In this document: positions 1 to 12,181 of the stretch, piece by piece | How the letters are laid out: every line of letters begins with the position of its first letter | Numbering within the stretch: position 1 is the stretch's first letter | Assembly (NCBI RefSeq): GCF_001659605.2 | Contig: NC_035170.2 | Coordinates: 6,014,001-6,078,000 of the forward strand | DNA: 64,000 nucleotides | DNA from: Manihot esculenta | Taxonomy: Eukaryota; Streptophyta; Magnoliopsida; Malpighiales; Euphorbiaceae | Direction: 5' to 3' | The notes under the pieces: generated by a model | What the model was told of the DNA's origin: nothing | Database searches by the model: none | Seen by the model: the letters and a program-made list of their open reading frames with translations, nothing else | Translations under genes and position numbers: made by a program

Positions 1-59
1 CAATAAATGAGTTTTTTCATGATTTAGTGACTAAATAATAATTTTTTTTTTTAAATCAC

Positions 60-260
60 CATTTGAAGGATGCAAAATGCTATTGTAGAAATGCCTCTAG
101 TTTGATAGTTGAAGCTTACACTCTTAGAGAATTATTTGGACCTCTATTTCAATTCATTAATCATAGAGATTTGGGTGTTCAATGTAATTATCTCTAAATC
201 TAAAACTTGTAAGCATCTGCTGGATGTGGATGTTGCACATGTGGTTTCTTCTACTTGGTT
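60..260 (+). pseudogene. Possible LINE RNase H fragment
   Basis: Short, frame-broken stretches read like the C-terminal RNase H region of plant L1 LINEs: an SSLIVEAYTLRE-like segment, then a stretch resembling the strand before the active-site aspartate. At least one frame change is needed to connect them and no catalytic residues can be assigned. It could be chance similarity in AT-rich DNA, so this is a tentative call. Confidence 0.3.
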
Positions 261-275
261 GGAAGGAATGCATCT

Positions 276-340
276 CAGAAAAGAAAGAGAAAAGAAAAGA
301 AAGAGAAAAGAAAAGAAAGAGAAAGAAGGAAGGGCTAAAT
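276..340 (+). repeat. Purine (AG-rich) low-complexity tract
   Basis: An almost pure A/G run built of AAAGAGAAAAG-like units. Apparent open frames through it are Lys/Glu/Arg runs without complexity, so I call no gene here. Confidence 0.8.
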
Positions 341-499
341 AAGAAGAGTAACAGAACGGTCCCGAAAAGTGAAGTGCAAGGGACCAATTTTTTTTTTTTT
401 TTGGGGAAAATGCAAAGCAAAAACATTGATAAATTAAGGAAAAGGAGGTGGCATAAGTTTTGGTCCCACACAGCCTTAGTGGATAATTATTAATACATT

Positions 500-640
500 A
501 ATTATTCAATTTTAAAAAATTTATTAAAATATATTTATATTTTCTGACGTTAATAAAATAATCATTTTATTTAATTTTATCTATTTTTACTGTTAAAAAT
601 ATAGTAAAAAATTAAATTATTTTTTCTTCTTTGATAGAAT
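500..640 (+). mobile_element. Fragment of the Mutator-type MITE family seen at 32984-33734
   Basis: The segment with a CTATTTTTACTGTTAAAAAT-like core followed by an A-rich run resembles the subterminal part of the MITE at 32984-33734, around 33085-33145 (CTATTTCTACCGTTAAAAAT). No terminal repeat or target duplication is visible, so it is a fragment at best. Confidence 0.4.
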
Positions 641-739
641 GGATCACATGTGTTTCAATTGTGACTGTATCTATTCAAATCGATGGACATAAATTTGGTT
701 CTTTTGTCATCCTCTAGACGCTTAAGACTGGATGACCCA

Positions 740-2161
740 TTATCTCTGGGGCTTTTTACTTTTTCAAGATAAAAAAAAAAAATTCTCAAATTTTGGTCCG
801 GCAAAAAATTTTTTCCGGATCAAGATGAATTTTAACTCTATCGCACTTTAAAAGTGCGTAGAGATTACTGCACTTCAAAAGTGCGGTAAAGAAGAATAAT
901 TAAAAAAAAATTATTTAAATAAATTACAGCAGCTTTTACTGCACTTCAAAAGTGCGGTAAGGAAGAATAATTTAAAAAAAATTATTTAAATACATTACAG
1001 CAGTTTTGAGGTACGGTAATGCATCAGTGCGGCAGAGCCGCACTCAATCAATGTAGAAATATAAATTTAATTTTTATTTAATTAATTTTATTTATTTAAT
1101 TATATATTAAATTTATAAAATATAATTATATTAATATTAATTAATAAAATTTAATTTAATTAATTATTATATTTTATTAATTTAATTAATTTTATATTAA
1201 ATTTATAAAATATTAATATTAATATTAATTAATTTAAATTATTTATAATATAATATTATATTTATCATATTTACTATTTTATTTTATTAATTTATATAAT
1301 TTAATTAATATTAAGAATATATATAAATATATTAATATAGTATTCACATACTTAATCTGATAATATATATATTTAAATAAATTTAATTATGTATATTTAC
1401 TCTCCAATTTTCAATCTCCAATTTAAAGAAAATATATTAATTAATGCCAATGATATATATATAATTTATTTTATTAATCATATTTATCAACATAGAAAGT
1501 ATAAAAAATTAAATAAAAAAATACATCTAAATATTTAGGAACAGTAATGTAATAAAAATAAGTTAATATATATATAAATAATAAGGTCAAAAAATAATAT
1601 TAAAGATGAACAAACATCCTCTCGTATTATATAGACTTTTTTTTTTATTTATAAAATATTTTGACATGAAAAAATATAAAATAAAATAAATTTTAATTTT
1701 TTATAATTTTATAATTTATAAATATTTATGAATTAATTGTAATAAAAATAATAAAATAAAATAATAAATATAAAAAATATAATATTTTATTATAAATTAA
1801 TTAAAATAATTAATATTTATAATAATATTAATATAATTTTTATAATTATATTTTATAAATTTAATATATAATTAAATAAATAAAATTAATTAAATAAAAA
1901 TTAAATTTATATTTTTAAATTCATCGCGTGCGGCAGAGCCGCACTCATGCATTAACGCACTTCAAAAGTGCAGTAATGTATTTAAATATTTTTTTTTTCA
2001 ATTATTCTCTCTTACCGCACTTTTGAATTGCGGTAAGCTCTACCGCATTTTAAAAGTGCGATAAAGTTAAAATTCATTCTGATTCGAATTTTTTACTGCA
2101 CCAGGATTTGAGATTTTTTTTTTTTTTTTTTCACTTGGAAAAGCAAAAAGCCCTTATCTCT
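740..2161. mobile_element. 1.4 kb palindromic foldback/MITE-type element with 8 bp target duplication
   Basis: The element spans 748-2153. The 5' end GGGGCTTTTTACTTTTTCAAG is mirrored by the 3' end, whose complement reads GGGCTTTTTGCTTTTCCAAG. Both ends are flanked by the direct repeat TTATCTCT (740-747 and 2154-2161). Mirror symmetry continues inward: GTGCGGCAGAGCCGCACTC occurs near 1037 and again near 1925, and AT-rich arms follow in opposite order. Both arms carry several copies of the self-complementary motif GCACTTCAAAAGTGC. The left arm has a tandem duplication of about 70 bp (roughly 870-1010). No transposase is encoded, so it is non-autonomous. An 8 bp duplication fits the hAT superfamily, though long inverted arms also occur in Mutator-like foldbacks. 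Confidence 0.8.
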
Positions 2162-2935
2162 AATTATATGTAGAGGGTTTCTCTTAATATCATTAAGTTT
2201 GCAAATATACAAGAGTTGTAAGCAGCGAGACACTGTCCTCCTCCGATATCACGCTTACTTTTTGCTAATGACTGGATATTTTTTCTAAGACTACAAAGAC
2301 TGAGGCAACTTCTATTCACAATTTGCTGCAATTGTATTCCTCGATCAATGGATAAAATATTAATTGGGGAAAATCTTCAATTGTGTTTAACCCAAATACT
2401 CTATGATGACCGTTGGGCTTCACCACCTCGATATAAGGCCTAACTCATGATAGCGACCCTGATCCAAAGGTCATGAGGTCTCTTCAACGAGCCGGCCTGG
2501 ACCACCCAGCCTTGAGGTCGGCCTCCTTTGAGCCTCAATCCTTTCACACCAAGCTCGGTTCTGGAACTTGACAGGAGAAAGGACAGCAGATTCAGTCACC
2601 TCGCAGCCTTGTCTACATGCGCGTCGCAGAAATTAAATGGCCGCCTGGCGTGGAGAGGGCATCTGACGGTTTCATACGTGCGGGCCTGTATAACAAAGAT
2701 AGGTGACACTATAGCTGTGAGAGGCTGTTAGGCATCGCTAACAGACAAAAGGGAAAGGAATGAAGGGGAGAGAGCACCTTCCCCTCACCTAAGGTGACCC
2801 AACCATTGAAAACTCTATTTTCTCTGGATCTCAGACTCTACATTTGATCAAATTAAAAATTGCTTCTATCTTGTAAATCCTTACTGTAGATGACTTTATT
2901 CTAATATAAAAAATTTATGGGGCTTTCAACATTTA
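2162..2935. other. Unassigned block, LTR-like 3' part
   Basis: No gene was recognised. From about 2400 to 2830 the DNA is clearly more GC-rich than its surroundings. The part after 2810 (TCTCTGGATCTCAGACTC, then an AT-rich run ending TGGGGCTTTCAAC) resembles the end of a plant gypsy LTR. No partner LTR or target duplication was found. A 67-codon frame at 2528-2731 has no recognisable domain. Confidence 0.3.
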
Positions 2936-4195
2936 TTTCGATATCAAAAGAAGAAAAACAGGCTTTTGGTAATGGATAGAATTACTCTTTAAGTGCACAA
3001 GTTAGAAAGAAAAATTGCTTTCGAAAGAAGGTAAAGAAGTGTTGATAAAAGTAGTCATCTCAGTTTTCATTTTCCTACATCTTTATACTCTTGAAATTAA
3101 TAACATTTTTGCTAAATTTTGGTGGGAAAACCAACAAGGGAAAGAAAGATGCATTGGATTTCTTGGTCAAAGTTCTGTGAATCCAATGAGCTGGGAGGAT
3201 TAGGATTAAGCGATTTGACTTGTTTCAATCGAGCCTTATTAGCTACGTAGAGTTAGTGTATTCTATTAAATCCTTAATCTCTGTTAACAAAAGTTCTCAA
3301 AGGTAAAATATTTTCCTCATAATTCCTTCCTCCAAGCGAGTCAAGGTTGTTGAGCATCTTAGGGCTAGCAGAGCATTGGTAGAGAGTTAATTCGAAAAGG
3401 TATTTGCTGGCATTTAGGAGATGGGAAGCTAATCTTATGACGAGGTGATAAGTGGGCTTTATTTACTTTCCCTCTGCCACTATTTATCAAGCCAACTTAT
3501 CGAGGGAATGTGATATGGGTATCACAACTTTTGCATTTGAATGGGAGGTCATGGAATATTCAATTGGTGGAGGAAATGTTTAACTATGATTCAGCTTGAC
3601 TTATTCTGGCAATCCCTCTTAGTATATTTCCAAAGGAGGATAAATTGGTCTGGCATTTTAACGAACAATGAACCAACTATAGTGTAGCTTGTCAACTAAA
3701 TTCTGAAACTTCTATATCAAGCACAGGTAATCTTGGACCGCGTTCTATGCATCGAAACTTTGTGTTTTGGAAGCATTTTTGGAAAATATATCTTCCTTGT
3801 AATATCAGAATCTATATATGGAGTTTACTCCTAGAAAAACTACCATGTAATGATTTGATACAGAGAAGACTCCAACATTTTGATCATTACTGCAATTTTT
3901 ATGGAGAAAGAGAAACGTTGTGCCACTTATTCTTTTGATGCCCATGAGCAATGGCCGTTTGGATTCATTTCCTTTGTGCCTTCAATCGTCCTTGTTGACT
4001 AATTGTTCGATGATTGAGATATGGAAGGGCTTAGAGATATCGTTGATGCAACAGCCAGATCATAGGGAGCTTCTTCAGCTGGCAGCCTTCATTCTTTGGC
4101 ATATGTGGAAGTCGAAATGCTCTTATTTTCAAAATTCAGAATTGGTTCTTCATGGAGGTTTTGGAGGAAGCTCAAAGACATCAAAGGTTTGTTGT
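2936..4195 (+). pseudogene. L1-type LINE ORF2, 3' part (RT tail and zinc-binding region), relic
   Basis: Translated pieces in changing frames follow the order of plant L1 ORF2. An LSKEGKEVLIKVV segment (about 3015) lies at the end of the reverse transcriptase. An FWWENQQGKERCIGF / NPMSWEDLGLSDL block comes next, then a segment with HLGDGKLILRGDKW. A zf-RVT-like stretch at 3747-3938 runs from FWKHFWKIYLPCNIRIYIW to RETLCHLFF. The last piece, LLQLAAFILWHMWKSK, fits the region before the RNase H domain. Several stops and frameshifts make it dead. The reading is cut at 4196 where a Copia LTR begins. Confidence 0.75.
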
Positions 4196-4603
4196 TGTTG
4201 AAAAAATAGGATAAAATAATAAAATCTGAGTCATGTTGGACATTGTCCTTAAGGATTTATTTTACAATCCCCCAAGATTAAACCGTCTCTTCTGGAATTT
4301 TAATTTTCAGAATTAGAATAATAAAAATTTATCTCTAATTTGCGAACTAGCATAAAGCATAAATACTAGAATGAATAAAATAGAAAATTAAAGTATCTTT
4401 CTTTGTGAAGATGCAGGTTGTTTATAGTAGAAAAAATAGTAATTGTAAACTGTTATAAAAATTTTGAGATAATATAATAAAGTCATAACAGTCAGATTTA
4501 ATATTATATTTGAATATCAAACCTATAACAACAAACAAATTTTATAAATAAAATCTTTAACAACCATAAAATCTTTTTAAATCTAAATTCATTTTACAAT
4601 AAT
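4196..4603 (-). repeat. 3' LTR of the minus-strand Copia relic
   Basis: This matches the Copia LTRs at 10014-10459 and 13582-14005 in inverse orientation along most of its length. The boundary at 4603 is set by the CCCC-rich complement of the polypurine tract. The 4196 end is the reverse complement of the CAACA terminus used by those LTRs. Confidence 0.7.
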
Positions 4604-5180
4604 CCCCACATATTTTAAAAGATTTTTCACTTTTGGATTTAAAAATTTAGGGTATATATTTCGAATCTGGTGTCTTTTGGACTGTGAACCAGACCTAGAT
4701 TAACAAGACTTAACATACATAGTAATTAGTGAAACTTTTATTTTTATGAACCAAAAACTCTTTTTTGTTTACTAATATCTCATCTATCTTGTAACACTTC
4801 GATTTTGTTGTCAGCACTATTTTGCGCTAATAAGTTATGCGCATACCTAATAGTTCATAAGTGTTTTAGAGATTATGCTACAATCTCATAGAAGAGGTCT
4901 CACTCCATGCTTATATAGGTGATATTAAGTGTATATTGTAATTTATATACCACCCATAAGAGATATAAATATTGTTTTCATCTCATCCTCTCATTAATAC
5001 AGTCTAACATTTCTCAAGAAAGGACAACGTTAAATAGTACAAACATAACTAACAAGTGACTTATTATTATCCATGTAAACCTTTTTCCTGCGATCTCCAA
5101 TCTCAAAGATTGTGTTCTTATCACTGTTAATTTCATATTGGTTAAGTCTCATTTCCCTCGATATTTCATTTATTAACTTT

Positions 5181-5639
5181 TTACTTAAAAGATTTAGTCA
5201 AAAGATTGGCCAAATTCACTTTTGATTCCATATGATTAATGGATATAATTTCATTTCTCAGCAGCTGCTTAATCATATCATGTCTTAGATAAATATGTTT
5301 ATTTTTACTATTAAAAGTTTTATTCTTTGCAATAATTATTGCCGTTTGGCAATAACAACACACGGATGGTATTAGTTTTATTCTCAATAGAGTATTTGCT
5401 AATAAATTTCTTAGCCACTTAAGTCTCGTTGTCATTTAATTCCAGAGTAATAAATTATAACTCCATGATGGTTTTGATAATAATAATTGATTTTTAATTG
5501 CACCACCATCTAGATTAAATACATAATCACTAGTGGATTTTATCTCATTTAAATCTAAATTCCAATTAACATTATTGTATTCTTCTAATACAGTGAAACA
5601 TCCACTATATAAAATATTATAACTTAGAGTACCTCTCAA
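5181..5639 (-). pseudogene. Copia RNase H remnant
   Basis: Two adjoining minus-strand frames match the RNase H end of Copia Pol. The upstream frame (5436-5639) has WNLDLNEIKSTSDYVFNLDG, the region before the catalytic glutamate. The downstream frame (5181-5435) has CQTAIIIAKNKTFNSKNKHI, then RHDMIKQLLRNE and VNLANLLTKSF, the usual C-terminal end. The break between the frames and the missing upstream domains show it is not functional. Confidence 0.75.
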
Positions 5640-7035
5640 ATAATTCTTTAACTTCGACTAAAATATCCTAATGATTATGACTAGATTATGTATAAATCTG
5701 CTCAATCTAGATACCATAAGCTATATCAAGTTTGAAAAATTCATTAAATGCAACAATTTTCTACTAACATGTGCAGATCTAACTTGAGCAATAATATCAT
5801 CTCTACTCTTTTTTGAGAATTAGCATTATATGGGGTATTTATTAGTTTGACAATTGAGAGATCTACACTTCTTTGCTTTTGTAATATAATTATACTATTA
5901 TTCTAATTTTTAATACTCCAAATTACATTTGTTTCCTTTAAATATTTTATATCAAATTTATGAATAGAAAAATATTTAATTTCATCTGCTATATTATAAT
6001 TTTGTCAAATATAAGCATATCATTCACATATGAACAAATAATCACATATTCATTATGTATAAATTTTGTAAACAAATATACTAAATAAATTTTACTGAAA
6101 TATCTCATATCACTATTCAGGTGCTTATTTCAAGCCATCTAAAAATTTAAGAATTTTATTTTCTTGATTAGAAATAAAACAACCCTTATACCACACAAAA
6201 TAGAAACATATTTTTCGCAAAATACATCGTACTTTTAAATATTTTAGATCAATCTTACAAAAAATTTCATAATTTATAGGAGCCTTATGAATTTATTATT
6301 TTGTTTTCTTCAATTGCATTACTGTTAATGCTATTATGAATAAAATAAATGCAAGCATGTGTTGTAATAGTACTTTATAATAATTTATTACTCTAAATTT
6401 TTTAAAAATAAAATACTACTAAAACTCTATTAAAAATAAAAATTTAAGTGCTGCTTAAAGTTCAACGACTAAAGTTGTTATTTCTAGTAAAATTCTTAAA
6501 TCTTTTTTTTCCAGGAGACTTTCTCAACATGTGCTAAAAAATATAGTATAATTTTTTATCAAAAATTAAATTAGAAAAAGATTAACATTGAATGGGCTAA
6601 AGAAAATATTAAAAAATCACATGTATTGCATTAATGCATATTAAACTGTTGGAATTAATAATTAATTTTTTCAATTAATAAATTACTATTTTATGACATA
6701 TTCAATAAATAAAGTCAAATAAATTAACGTTTTTACTTGCTTTCCAAAACAAACATGGGTTGAACAATTTAAATGATTTATTTTGCAATTCTCCGTAATT
6801 AAACATGTTGTTATGAAATTTTAATTTTTAAAATTAGAATAATAAAAATTTATCTTTAATTTATAATCTAACAGAAAGTATAAAGAAAAGAAGGTATGAA
6901 GTAAAAAATAAGAATATCTTTCTTTGTGAATATGTATGCTATTTATAGTGAAAAAAATAGCTGTTGTAAATTATTATAAAAATTTTGAGATAATATAATA
7001 AAATTATAACGGTCACATTTAAATTTTATGATCAT

Positions 7036-10008
7036 GGCTAATAAAAAATAAATGGGACATTCACTAATTTAATTTAGAACGATGAATACTATCTCAATTA
7101 TATAACCACATTCGTACCGTTCCTAATATATCCAATTCATTCTCGTTAGTTACTTATGATCTAAGTAACACTTAAAATAAATTAAAATATAAAAATTTAT
7201 ATATAAAATTATTTATTGATTTTAAGTTAAAGAGTTACTTATACAACCATCACTTAAGTAATTCATAAACACATATTACTTTTCATATAAATTTTTTAAA
7301 CGGATCAGTTCAGTGCATTTATTTATAATAAGGACCTATATATTAATTTTAAATATTTCACATATCTCAAATTTAGAAGAAAAAAAATATAATATGTAAT
7401 AGTGTCGACAGTTCTAATTATTATTCAATCATAATAATAATAACTACATCATAATATTCTTTGTGGAGTAATATAGTTTTATATACTTTATTTTTATTTA
7501 AAATTTAATTAAATTAATATTAAAAATAAATAATAATTTTATAAAATATACTTAAATATTTAAAATATATAAAAAATCATATGCATTTACAATCAACGGA
7601 TTGATAGTAGACATATTAATAATATAAATAATTGATTAGTGAAATAAGAGTAATATTGCTCTCTTAAAAAAATTGATATTTTATTATTTACTTTTCATAA
7701 GTTGATGAAAAAAATGTTTTGGCCGATATTTAGATAATCTAGAAGACACATTTCTTGGGACTCCATGAATTTGGAAGGCTGGGCAAATGTCATGTCCCTT
7801 TCAAATCTCTCATTTCCATTATATATTTCTCTTTCCATGTTAAGACAACACCTCGGTCCCATTTCAATTTTTTTAAAAGATTTTTTTGTAAAAATTAAAA
7901 AGAACAACTTACTTCCTTTTTCTACAAAAATCAACGTTTACACTCAATATTTTCATTCAGAATAATTAAATCTAAATTCTAAAATTAACATAAGAAAATT
8001 AACATTTGTAATTATTTTCTGTTCATATATCATGCCATGTAGGATATCTATTTATTATCCATGATATATATAATATATATACAAAAATTAAATTTCATAT
8101 ATTAATTTTAGAATTTACCTAAAATTATACTTAAATAAAAAATATTATATTTTTTATTGTCCAACAGTAAAATATTTTTAAAAAACATAAAAATATAAAA
8201 ATATTTGTTCGTTTGTTTTATCCTACTCACTTAAAGAATAAATTAAAGTATTTTCTCAATTACCACTAATAAAAAAAATGATAAGAAAAAATATACAGAA
8301 TTTCTAGCACTCGGACTGTAATCAAGTTTTTGTGGAAAGTCAAGTTTAAAATCTATCAGAATCTACCACGCAAGTTGAGCCATTAGCACACAACCCAAAC
8401 CTCATTTGGACTCATCAAAAAGGGATTCAACTCACATGCCGCGATGGGTCAGTAGAGGAAAGGATTCAGCTATACCATAACCCGCACAAGTGTCTGGAAG
8501 AAAATTAAATAGTTGTATGACGATAGAAAAAAAAAATACATCCGTACATAAGTTCTGTATGATAGCGATGACACTGCACTAAAAGATAAAGATAAAAGAA
8601 ATAAAAGGCGAAGACGTAAACCATTCAAATTAAACTCCCTTACACATATAAAAAACTTATCTTTTTTTGGATCTCGTATCATGCATTCAACATAAAAAAT
8701 GATAAAATAAATTCAGAAAAACATAATTAATGCTTTCTTAAATTTCAAAACTGACAAATAAAGTGGAATTTTTTTTTTTTTTTAAAAAAAAGAACACTTG
8801 AAATGGAAACAAGGGAGCATGTTTTTTATTTAATAAAAATGTAATGCAATTTAATAGCAAAATGAAAGATAAGATTTTTTTTTTTCAGGGAGATAACAGT
8901 CTCTTTTATTTTATTATAAAGTGACTAATTTGAAAATAAAATTTTATTTATTTACAAAAATAATTTATATTTAAAAATATTTTTTATGAAATAATTTATT
9001 CTTTATAGTTTAATTTTAATTCAAAAAATAAAATATATAGAATAAATTTATATATAAAAATATTAATAAAATTTTTAAAATGCATAATTTTTTTTTAAAA
9101 GAGAAAGTTATGTTTTTTAAAATAATTTTAATTTTTTTAAAAAATATTTTTTATTGATTAATTTTTTTAAATATTCAAACATCAAAATATATAAAATATA
9201 CTTTTTTTTATAAAATAAACATAGACTGTTTAAACTTATTTTTTCCCCTAACGGCAAACATATATTGAAATTTAATAACTATTAAATTAAATCAAATCAA
9301 ATATTTTCATCTAGGTTCATATATTTATTAGTACACTTAATTAATTCTATATAGATATGGGTAAAAATATTTTATCTAATGTATAGTTATTAAACTGTAC
9401 ATGAGATTGAACTTAAATTAAAACTATCATTTTTATAATGGATGAAAATATGTAAGAGAGAGTAATTAATCTTAAATTTTATGTTAGATTTAAATCGAGT
9501 TTAATTTTTATTGGTTATATTTATTGAAGATCCATAATAATTTTTCGAAAAGAAAATTTCGAGATATACGACTTTCAAAAGTATAACGCTCGAAATTTTT
9601 TCGTTTAGAAGGTTAATTTTATACTTTTATTATTATTTTAAATTCTTTCATAATTTTTTATATTATAATTTTTAATATTATAAATAACTATTTTTTTAAC
9701 TATTTAAAACACTTTTTAATTTTTAAAAATTTAATAAAAAATTTTGACTTTTTCCTTCGGATAAAACTCTAAATAGAATCTAATCGGTCCTATTTTAATA
9801 TATATATATTTATTTATAATTATTTAATCCACCTATTACATCTATTAAGATCATTTAATGCATTTCATTAGCAGCAATGAACATAATTTTTTATAAATAT
9901 TAATAACAATCTTTTTTTCAAATGATTGTTTAACTCACTTCACTACATTTTATTGGATAAAAAATATTTATTATATTAATTATTAATTTTTATCTTTTTA
10001 ATTAAGTA
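7036..10008. other. AT-rich intergenic sequence, no gene seen
   Basis: Very AT-rich DNA with frequent stops on both strands. A less AT-rich patch at about 8290-8690 could be part of an old LTR but has no partner. A short imperfect hairpin lies at 9546-9606 (GAAAAGAAAATTTCGAG against CTCGAAATTTTTTCG). Small frames at 7695-7965 overlap on opposite strands and resemble no known protein. Confidence 0.6.
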
Positions 10009-10013
10009 TTAAG

Positions 10014-10459
10014 TATTGTAAAATTAGTTTAAATTTCAAAAGATTTTATGGTTATTAAAAATTTTATGGTCGTTGGAGATTTTATAGTTGTTAAAGATTT
10101 TATAATTGTTGAAAATTTTATAGTCATTAAATATTTTATTTATGAGATTTAAATATAATATTAAATATGACCATTATGATTTTATCTAAAGGTTTTTATA
10201 ACCATATATAACAGTCGATTTTTCCACTATAAATAGTTTTCATCTTTACAAAGATAGTAACTTCCATATTTTCTACTTTATTCTTTCTTTCCTCTGTGTT
10301 TTTTACTGGGTTATAAATTAGAAATAAATTCTTATTGTCCTAATCTTGAAAATTAAATCCTAGAAAAATCTGTTTAATCATAGGATATTACAAAATAAAT
10401 TCTTAAGGAAAGTGTTCAACACGACTCAGGTTTTATTATTTTATCCTATTTTTCCAACA
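10014..10459 (+). repeat. Copia 5' LTR
   Basis: Pairs with 13582-14005. It begins TATTGTAAAATTAG and ends TTTTTCCAACA. Near the start several imperfect tandem copies of an ATTTTATGGTCGTTGGAG-like unit are visible, a likely regulatory or replication-slippage region. A TATA-like CTATAAATAG lies at about 10228, followed by a pyrimidine-rich stretch. Confidence 0.8.
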
Positions 10460-10633
10460 ATCTTAAGAATTTATCTGTACACAAATGGAACCAAATGTTG
10501 TCACTGTCTCTACTTCTGTACTGCCTACTGCTCCATAAGCCAAACATTTTCCTGATATCTCAAATATTGAAGATACAAATAGGAGGGAACTTAAAGTTGC
10601 AAAAGGAAAAGAGCAAATCATGTACAAGGAAAA

Positions 10634-11484
10634 GTGCACAAATCAAATAATATGTACGAAAATAAGAAACCTGATTACAAACCTAAGTTTAATAATACCA
10701 TTTTTAAAAAGAAAAGATATTGTCTTGTATGTGATAAGTCGGGTCATGATGCACCCCAGTGCAGGAAAAGTGTGATAAATGACAATCCTCCTAAAGCAAA
10801 AGTAAATTTAGTTGAAGGAGATGACATTATTGCTGCGGTCATTTTTCAAACTTTTCTTGTAGCTAATGTGCAAGAATTGGTAGTTGATTCTGGTACTATT
10901 AGGCATATCTGTACAAATAGAAATGCGTTTACCTTCTACTCTACAGTGGGGGAAGGAGAAGAACATGTGTATTTGGGTGATTCTAAAACTGCAAGTGTCC
11001 TTGGTAAAGGAAAAGTTCTTCTCAAACTCACATCTGGCAAGATCTTTGCATTTAATGAGGTACTTTATGTACCTAATATGAGAGCTAATTTAATTTCTGT
11101 AGCTCCATTGGAAAAGACTAGGATTAAGATGTCTTTTGGGTCAGACAAAATTATACTGACTAAAATTGATATTTTTATTGAAAAAGGTTATTATAATAAG
11201 GGACTCTTTGTTCTCAATATTTTTGCAATAACAAATGAAAATGTATCTTCTTATACTTTCTTGCTTGATTCTTTTGATTTATGTCATACTAGATTAGGAC
11301 ATATTAGTACTTCTTATATTAAAAAAATGCACCATCTTGGTATAATATCTGGCACTGGTAATACATGTTTAAATAAATTTGAGATTTGTGTAGAATCTAA
11401 GTCAACCAAAAAATCATATTCAACTACATATAGAGAATCTAAATTACTTAGTTTAATGCAAACAGACTTAGGGGATTTAAAATA
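10634..11484 (+). pseudogene. Copia gag end, protease and pre-integrase region
   Basis: An open frame of 283 codons holds a CCHC zinc knuckle (CLVCDKSGHDAPQC, about residues 30-43). A retroviral-type aspartic protease site follows (VVDSGTIRHIC, about residue 84; alanine is more usual after DSG than threonine). The pre-integrase segment HTRLGHISTSYIKKMHHLG lies near residues 218-236. It stops at 11482-11484 just where the integrase core should continue. The next codons (TTRGDKKYYVTFIDDYS) keep the homology in the same frame, so a single nonsense change split a polyprotein. Confidence 0.8.
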
Positions 11485-12073
11485 AACTACGACTAGAGGT
11501 GATAAAAAATATTATGTAACTTTTATTGATGACTATTCTAGATATACTAAAGTATATTTGCTTAGAAACAAAAATGAAGCATTTGATATGTTTCAACTGT
11601 ATAAAGCTGAAGTAGAAAATCAATTAAATAGGAAAATAAAAAGGATTAGATCAGATAGAGGTGGAGAATATATCTTATTTAATGACTTTTATGAAAAAGA
11701 AGGAATAATTCATAAATTTACTCTACCCTATTCACCTGAATCTAATGGAGTAGCGGAAAGAAAAAATAGAATATTAAAAGAAATGATGAATACTTTATTA
11801 ATAAGTTCTTCCTCACCTAATAACCTTTGGAGGGAAGCTTTATTATCTGCTTGTCATCTACAAAATAGGATACCCTATAAGAAAACTGATAAAACACCCT
11901 ATGAACTTTGGAAATGTTATACACCTAACTTAAAATATTTAAAAGTGTGGGAGTGTTTTGCTAAAGTAATTCTTCCTAATCCTAAGAAATCAAAAATAGG
12001 TTCAAAAACTTCTGATTGTATGTTTATAAGCTATGCTGAAACTTATAAACTCAAGTTTATAAGTTTGCTTTAG
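11485..12073 (+). pseudogene. Copia integrase core
   Basis: The reading continues directly after the stop at 11482. FIDDYSRYTKVYLL holds the first catalytic aspartate, RSDRGGEY the second, and SPESNGVAERKN the glutamate, so the D,D,E triad of the integrase is still readable. The frame runs to 12073 and ends in unrelated residues. After ISYAETYKL the sequence enters a fold-back and a tandem repeat (12041-12181), and the integrase C terminus and start of RT are gone. Confidence 0.8.
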
Positions 12074-12181
12074 CTTCTATACATAAACTTGCTTTAGCTT
12101 CTATACATAAACTTGTTTTAGCTTCCTGAGACAGAATTTCTTCTATTAGAGTATTAATTGCTTTAGCTTCTATACATAAAC
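12041..12181 (+). repeat. Perfect 10 bp fold-back followed by 24 bp tandem repeats
   Basis: ACTTATAAAC at 12041-12050 and GTTTATAAGT at 12055-12064 form a perfect hairpin with a 4-base loop. A 24 bp unit (TTGCTTTAGCTTCTATACAT plus AAAC) immediately follows at 12065-12088 and 12089-12112, with a partial copy at 12113-12124. A further copy at 12158-12181 sits in its proper RT coding context (RVLIALASIHKLIIHQTDV). Confidence 0.85.

Larger units (their letters stand above)
4196..7035 (-). mobile_element. Ty1/Copia retrotransposon relic inserted in the LINE
   Basis: The left end (4196-4603) is an inverted copy of the LTR seen at 10014-10459 and 13582-14005. It shares the TGTTGAAAAAATAGGATAAA end and the attached TTTACAATAATCCCC edge, which on the minus strand is a polypurine tract. 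A second, truncated LTR copy lies at about 6730-7035. Between them the minus strand encodes a decayed reverse transcriptase (YVNDMLIF at about 6000-6030, in place of YVDD) and RNase H (KSTSDYVFNLDGGAI near 5520; HIYLRHDMIKQLL near 5270). Gag and integrase are missing, and many stops interrupt the frame. Confidence 0.75.

Noticed and set aside
9546..9606. Short imperfect hairpin in AT-rich DNA
   Set aside because: It has no target duplication and no repeated copy in the window, and arms of this size arise by chance in AT-rich sequence.
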